The notes under the pieces were generated by a model. That model was not told the origin of the DNA. It saw only the letters and a list, made by a program, of their open reading frames with translations, and searched no databases. From the NCBI GenBank assembly GCA_030539985.1, contig JAUNXD010000070.1:1-7952 (forward strand): a stretch of 7,952 nucleotides of DNA, given 5' to 3'. Below, one piece after another: positions 6,011 through 7,952 of the stretch; position 1 is the first letter of the stretch; each line of letters begins with the position of its first letter. Source of the DNA: Methanobrevibacter sp. (GTDB lineage: Archaea; Methanobacteriota; Methanobacteria; Methanobacteriales; Methanobacteriaceae). The position numbers were made by a program, and so were the translations under genes.

Positions 6011-6027
6011 TTTGTTTTTAAAATAAA
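6011..6027 (+). promoter_or_regulatory. Possible kae1-bud32 promoter
   Basis: TTTGTTTTTAAAATAAA has a TATA-like core centred about 24 bp before the TTG at 6044, so the mRNA would start at or next to the start codon. The upstream TATA at 5811-5824 is an alternative that would give a long structured leader. Confidence 0.4.
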
Positions 6028-6043
6028 TTCACAGTTGATTATC

Positions 6044-7633
6044 TTGATTAGTTTAGGAATTGAAGGAACAGCGGAAAAAACCGGTGTAGGTATTGTAGAC
6101 AGTGAAGGCAACATTTTGGCAATGGCAGGAAAACAGCTCTTTCCGGAGGAAGGAGGAATACATCCTCGTCTGGCTGCCGAACACCATGCAGAATGGATTC
6201 CTAAATTGATTCCTCAGGCCATTGAGCAATCAGGACTGTCATACGATGACATTGATTTGATTTCATTTTCACAGGGTCCCGGACTGGGTCCTGCCTTAAG
6301 GATAGTCGCAACTTCAGCAAGATCTCTTGCGCTGTCACTAAAAAAGCCGATAATCGGTGTGAATCACTGCATCGGACATGTTGAAGTTGGAAAACTCGAT
6401 ACCGGTGCCATCAACCCGGTATCATTATATGTAAGTGGGGGAAACAGTCAGGTTATCGCATATGAAAGCGGAAGGTATAGGATCTTTGGTGAAACCCTTG
6501 ACATTGCCGTTGGAAACTGTCTTGACCATTTCGGTCGTGAAACCGGACTTGGCCATCCTGGAGGACCTGTCATTGAAAAGCTGGCCAAAAAGGGAAGCTA
6601 TATAGACTTGCCCTATGTTGTAAAGGGTATGGATTTCTCGTTTTCCGGATTGCTGTCAGCGGCTTTAAGGGAAGCTCAAAAGGGCACACCAATTGAAGAC
6701 GTCTGCTTTTCACTTCAAGAAACCGCCTTTTCAATGCTTGTTGAGGTAACCGAGCGTGCACTTTCACACACCCAAAAGGAGGAGGTAATGCTCTGCGGTG
6801 GAGTTTCGGCCAATTCACGTTTGCGTGAAATGCTCAAGACAATGTCTGATGAGCACGGCGCAAAGTTTTACATGCCGGAAATGAAACTATGCGGAGACAA
6901 TGGGGTCATGATCGCATGGCTCGGTCTTTTGATGTGCAAAGAGTTTGGCCCATTGGATTTAAAGGATACAGGAATCATCCAGAAATTCAGAACCGATGAG
7001 GTTGACATTCCATGGATTGACAATACGAAGACGTATTTGAAATTATCCGACGACCTGATTGCAAAGGGTGCCGAGTCAAACATTGTCAAATCCGATTATC
7101 TGGGCAGGAAGGCCATTGTCAAAGACCGTGTCGTTAAGGGTTACAGGATTCCTGAAATCGATTCTAAAATAAGGCGTGCAAGAACCAAGGAGGAAGCCAA
7201 GCTATTGAGTGACGCCAAAAGGGCAGGTGTCAGAACTCCGGTATTGTATGATGTCGATTTGGAAAGGAAAGCCATTACAATGGAGGAAATTGATGGCGCA
7301 ATGGTTAAGGATGTCATAAATGATGATTTGGCATTCCGGATAGGTGAGGAAATCTCAAAACTCCACTCCTTTGACATTATTCATGGAGACATAACAACCT
7401 CAAACATCATGCTTCAGGATGATTCGCTTGTGTTCATTGATTTCGGGCTTGGAAGATACTCGCAGCTTAGAGAAGATAAGGCTGTTGACCTGCTTGTCTT
7501 AAAAAAGTCCTTGCAAAGTATTGATTATAATCTTGCATTGAAATATTTCGATTTGGTTTTAAAGGGATATGGTGATGAGTCAATACTTGATGTGATTGGA
7601 GATATTGAATCACGTGGAAGATATACTCATTAA
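6044..7633 (+). CDS. kae1-bud32: Kae1-Bud32 fusion, KEOPS tRNA t6A synthesis
   Basis: This is a two-domain protein of 529 residues. Kae1 (about 1-325) transfers threonylcarbamoyl from TC-AMP to A37 of ANN-decoding tRNAs. Bud32 (about 335-529) is the small kinase/ATPase partner. Both belong to KEOPS and act in the cytosol. Kae1 landmarks: GIEGTAEKTGVG (5-16), SQGPGLGP (76-83), metal-ligand histidines H108 and H112 in NHCIGH, YVSGGNSQ (129-136), GETLDIAVGNCLD (149-161), GGVSANSRLREML (252-264) and D285 in CGDNG. Bud32 landmarks: K360 with the KDRVVKGYR segment, the catalytic loop HGDITTSN (D449, N454), IDFGLG (D466) and a C-terminal RGRY. The fusion is known in several archaea. Start: TTG at 6044 gives the family N terminus M-I-S-L-G-I-E-G. 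A longer frame from the TTG at 5987 adds 19 residues that the family lacks, and no ATG or GTG fits. No SD is visible. Confidence 0.95.
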   Translation: MISLGIEGTAEKTGVGIVDSEGNILAMAGKQLFPEEGGIHPRLAAEHHAEWIPKLIPQAIEQSGLSYDDIDLISFSQGPGLGPALRIVATSARSLALSLKKPIIGVNHCIGHVEVGKLDTGAINPVSLYVSGGNSQVIAYESGRYRIFGETLDIAVGNCLDHFGRETGLGHPGGPVIEKLAKKGSYIDLPYVVKGMDFSFSGLLSAALREAQKGTPIEDVCFSLQETAFSMLVEVTERALSHTQKEEVMLCGGVSANSRLREMLKTMSDEHGAKFYMPEMKLCGDNGVMIAWLGLLMCKEFGPLDLKDTGIIQKFRTDEVDIPWIDNTKTYLKLSDDLIAKGAESNIVKSDYLGRKAIVKDRVVKGYRIPEIDSKIRRARTKEEAKLLSDAKRAGVRTPVLYDVDLERKAITMEEIDGAMVKDVINDDLAFRIGEEISKLHSFDIIHGDITTSNIMLQDDSLVFIDFGLGRYSQLREDKAVDLLVLKKSLQSIDYNLALKYFDLVLKGYGDESILDVIGDIESRGRYTH

Positions 7634-7650
7634 ACTATTTTTTTTAATTT
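7631..7650 (+). terminator. Poly-T terminator of kae1-bud32
   Basis: An uninterrupted T8 (7638-7645), then AATTTT, begins 4 nt after the stop codon. No convincing GC-containing hairpin precedes it. A U tract without a hairpin is an accepted archaeal termination signal. Confidence 0.5.
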
Positions 7651-7665
7651 TAAACGGTTAATATT

Positions 7666-7779
7666 ATTAATTACGAAGTTGAATCAATTTTTTTAGATGA
7701 AGTCAATTTTACAAATTAAAAGGAATATTTCATAGTTAGAACAATTTTACGAACTTAAAGCAATTTTTTCACGTATTTA
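7666..7779. repeat. Degenerate 19-bp tandem repeats, about six units
   Basis: CAATTTT recurs at 7685, 7704, 7742 and 7761, that is at intervals of 19, 38 and 19. A weaker GAATATT fills the missing register at 7723, and 7666-7684 shares the inner ACGAA-TT core. Consensus about CAATTTTACGAACTTAAAG; the units at 7704 and 7742 agree at 16 of 19 positions. The array ends about 13 bp before the TATA box at 7793. It does not look like CRISPR, because there are no spacers. It could be a multi-site operator. AT-rich DNA weakens the outer units. Confidence 0.5.
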
Positions 7780-7787
7780 AGCTAGGA

Positions 7788-7800
7788 AAATCTTTAAATA
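7788..7800 (+). promoter_or_regulatory. TATA box downstream of the 19-bp repeats
   Basis: AAATCTTTAAATA contains a TTTAAATA box centred at about 7797. Initiation is predicted near 7818-7822, just before a near-perfect SD (AGGAGGTGAT, 7826-7835). The box resembles that of mtd. Confidence 0.6.
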
Positions 7801-7856
7801 CATTAAAAATCAACAATATGTCTGTAGGAGGTGATAATACTAGGGGTAATGAAAAA

Positions 7857-7931
7857 ATGAGTCAAATTTCAACAGTCCTAATGTTAATTACCGCATTTAT
7901 TGAACTGTTGAAATGTTTATTATGGGATTAA
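7857..7931 (+). CDS. Possible small membrane peptide (24 or 37 residues)
   Basis: An ORF from the ATG at 7857 encodes 24 residues. It starts MSQIST, then has a hydrophobic stretch (about 7-22) interrupted by E16 and K19, and ends LLWD, like a tiny single-span or amphipathic membrane peptide. Start options: ATG 7857 has AGGGGT at 9-nt spacing; an in-frame ATG at 7818 would give 37 residues and lies at the predicted transcription start, so it could be leaderless; and an ATG at 7849 opens a three-codon ORF (MKK) whose TGA overlaps the 7857 ATG as ATGA. The near-perfect SD at 7826-7835 has no start codon at ideal spacing. The ORF lies in strong inverted repeats (7866-7944), so this may be a structured RNA with a chance ORF. 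I do not recognise the peptide. Confidence 0.35.
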   Translation: MSQISTVLMLITAFIELLKCLLWD

Positions 7932-7944
7932 TTTCCCATAATAA
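7866..7944 (+). ncRNA. Two adjacent 11-bp perfect inverted repeats, possible structured RNA
   Basis: ATTTCAACAGT (7866-7876) is perfectly complementary to 7904-7914 across a 27-nt spacer. Two bases further on, TTATTATGGGA (7917-7927) is perfectly complementary to 7934-7944 around a 6-nt loop. The second hairpin holds the stop of the small ORF in its loop and may be its terminator, but the window ends before a T tract can be seen. The strand is taken from the upstream TATA box; the pairs themselves are all Watson-Crick and do not show the strand. The region could be RNA structure, a terminator, or a DNA palindrome bound by a protein. Confidence 0.4.
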
Positions 7945-7952
7945 CTACTCAT

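Noticed and set aside
5987..6043. N-terminal extension of Kae1 from the TTG at 5987
   Set aside because: The extra 19 residues do not resemble Kae1 N termini, which start within a few residues of LGIEGTAEKT, and no ribosome-binding site precedes that codon.
7666..7779. CRISPR array
   Set aside because: The 19-bp units abut directly with no unique spacers and are too degenerate; no cas gene is nearby.

Overview
The window looks like chromosome of a hydrogenotrophic methanogen of the order Methanobacteriales, most likely Methanobrevibacter or a close relative. The basis is an F420-dependent Mtd, an archaeal-type cobamide phosphoribosyltransferase, a fused Kae1-Bud32, archaeal BRE/TATA promoters, a tRNA without encoded CCA, and AT-rich DNA with T-rich terminators. 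The genus is inferred from overall protein resemblance; no search was run.

Left part (1-2150). An AT-rich minus-strand gene encodes a putatively exported protein with a degenerate JAB/MPN-like HNHP motif. It is followed to the right by mtd (minus), a methanogenesis gene with its own TATA box, Shine-Dalgarno (SD) sequence and terminator hairpin.

Middle (2150-4190). tRNA-Val(UAC) on the minus strand is divergent from a plus-strand pair: ilvE (branched-chain aminotransferase), then uppP (undecaprenyl-diphosphatase) 12 nt downstream. uppP converges on cobT, with two back-to-back terminators in the 69-bp gap.

Right part (4187-7633). A minus-strand two-gene unit has an unrecognised 167-residue protein with a predicted coiled-coil tail, overlapped by the cobT-like gene. 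Divergent from it is kae1-bud32, the two catalytic KEOPS subunits in one chain, with a probable TTG start.

The parts least explained by known genes are the two intergenic regions around kae1-bud32. Upstream (5811-5949), a good TATA box precedes a 62-nt segment in which every base fits a perfect three-way junction, with two G-U pairs that favour a plus-strand RNA and a T5 tract after it. Downstream (7666-7944), about six 19-bp degenerate tandem repeats lead into another TATA box, a near-perfect SD, a tiny possible membrane-peptide ORF and two adjacent 11-bp perfect inverted repeats. These are the best candidates for undescribed small RNAs, small proteins or regulatory elements. A further recurring detail is that at least three genes place their stop codon inside the terminator hairpin.
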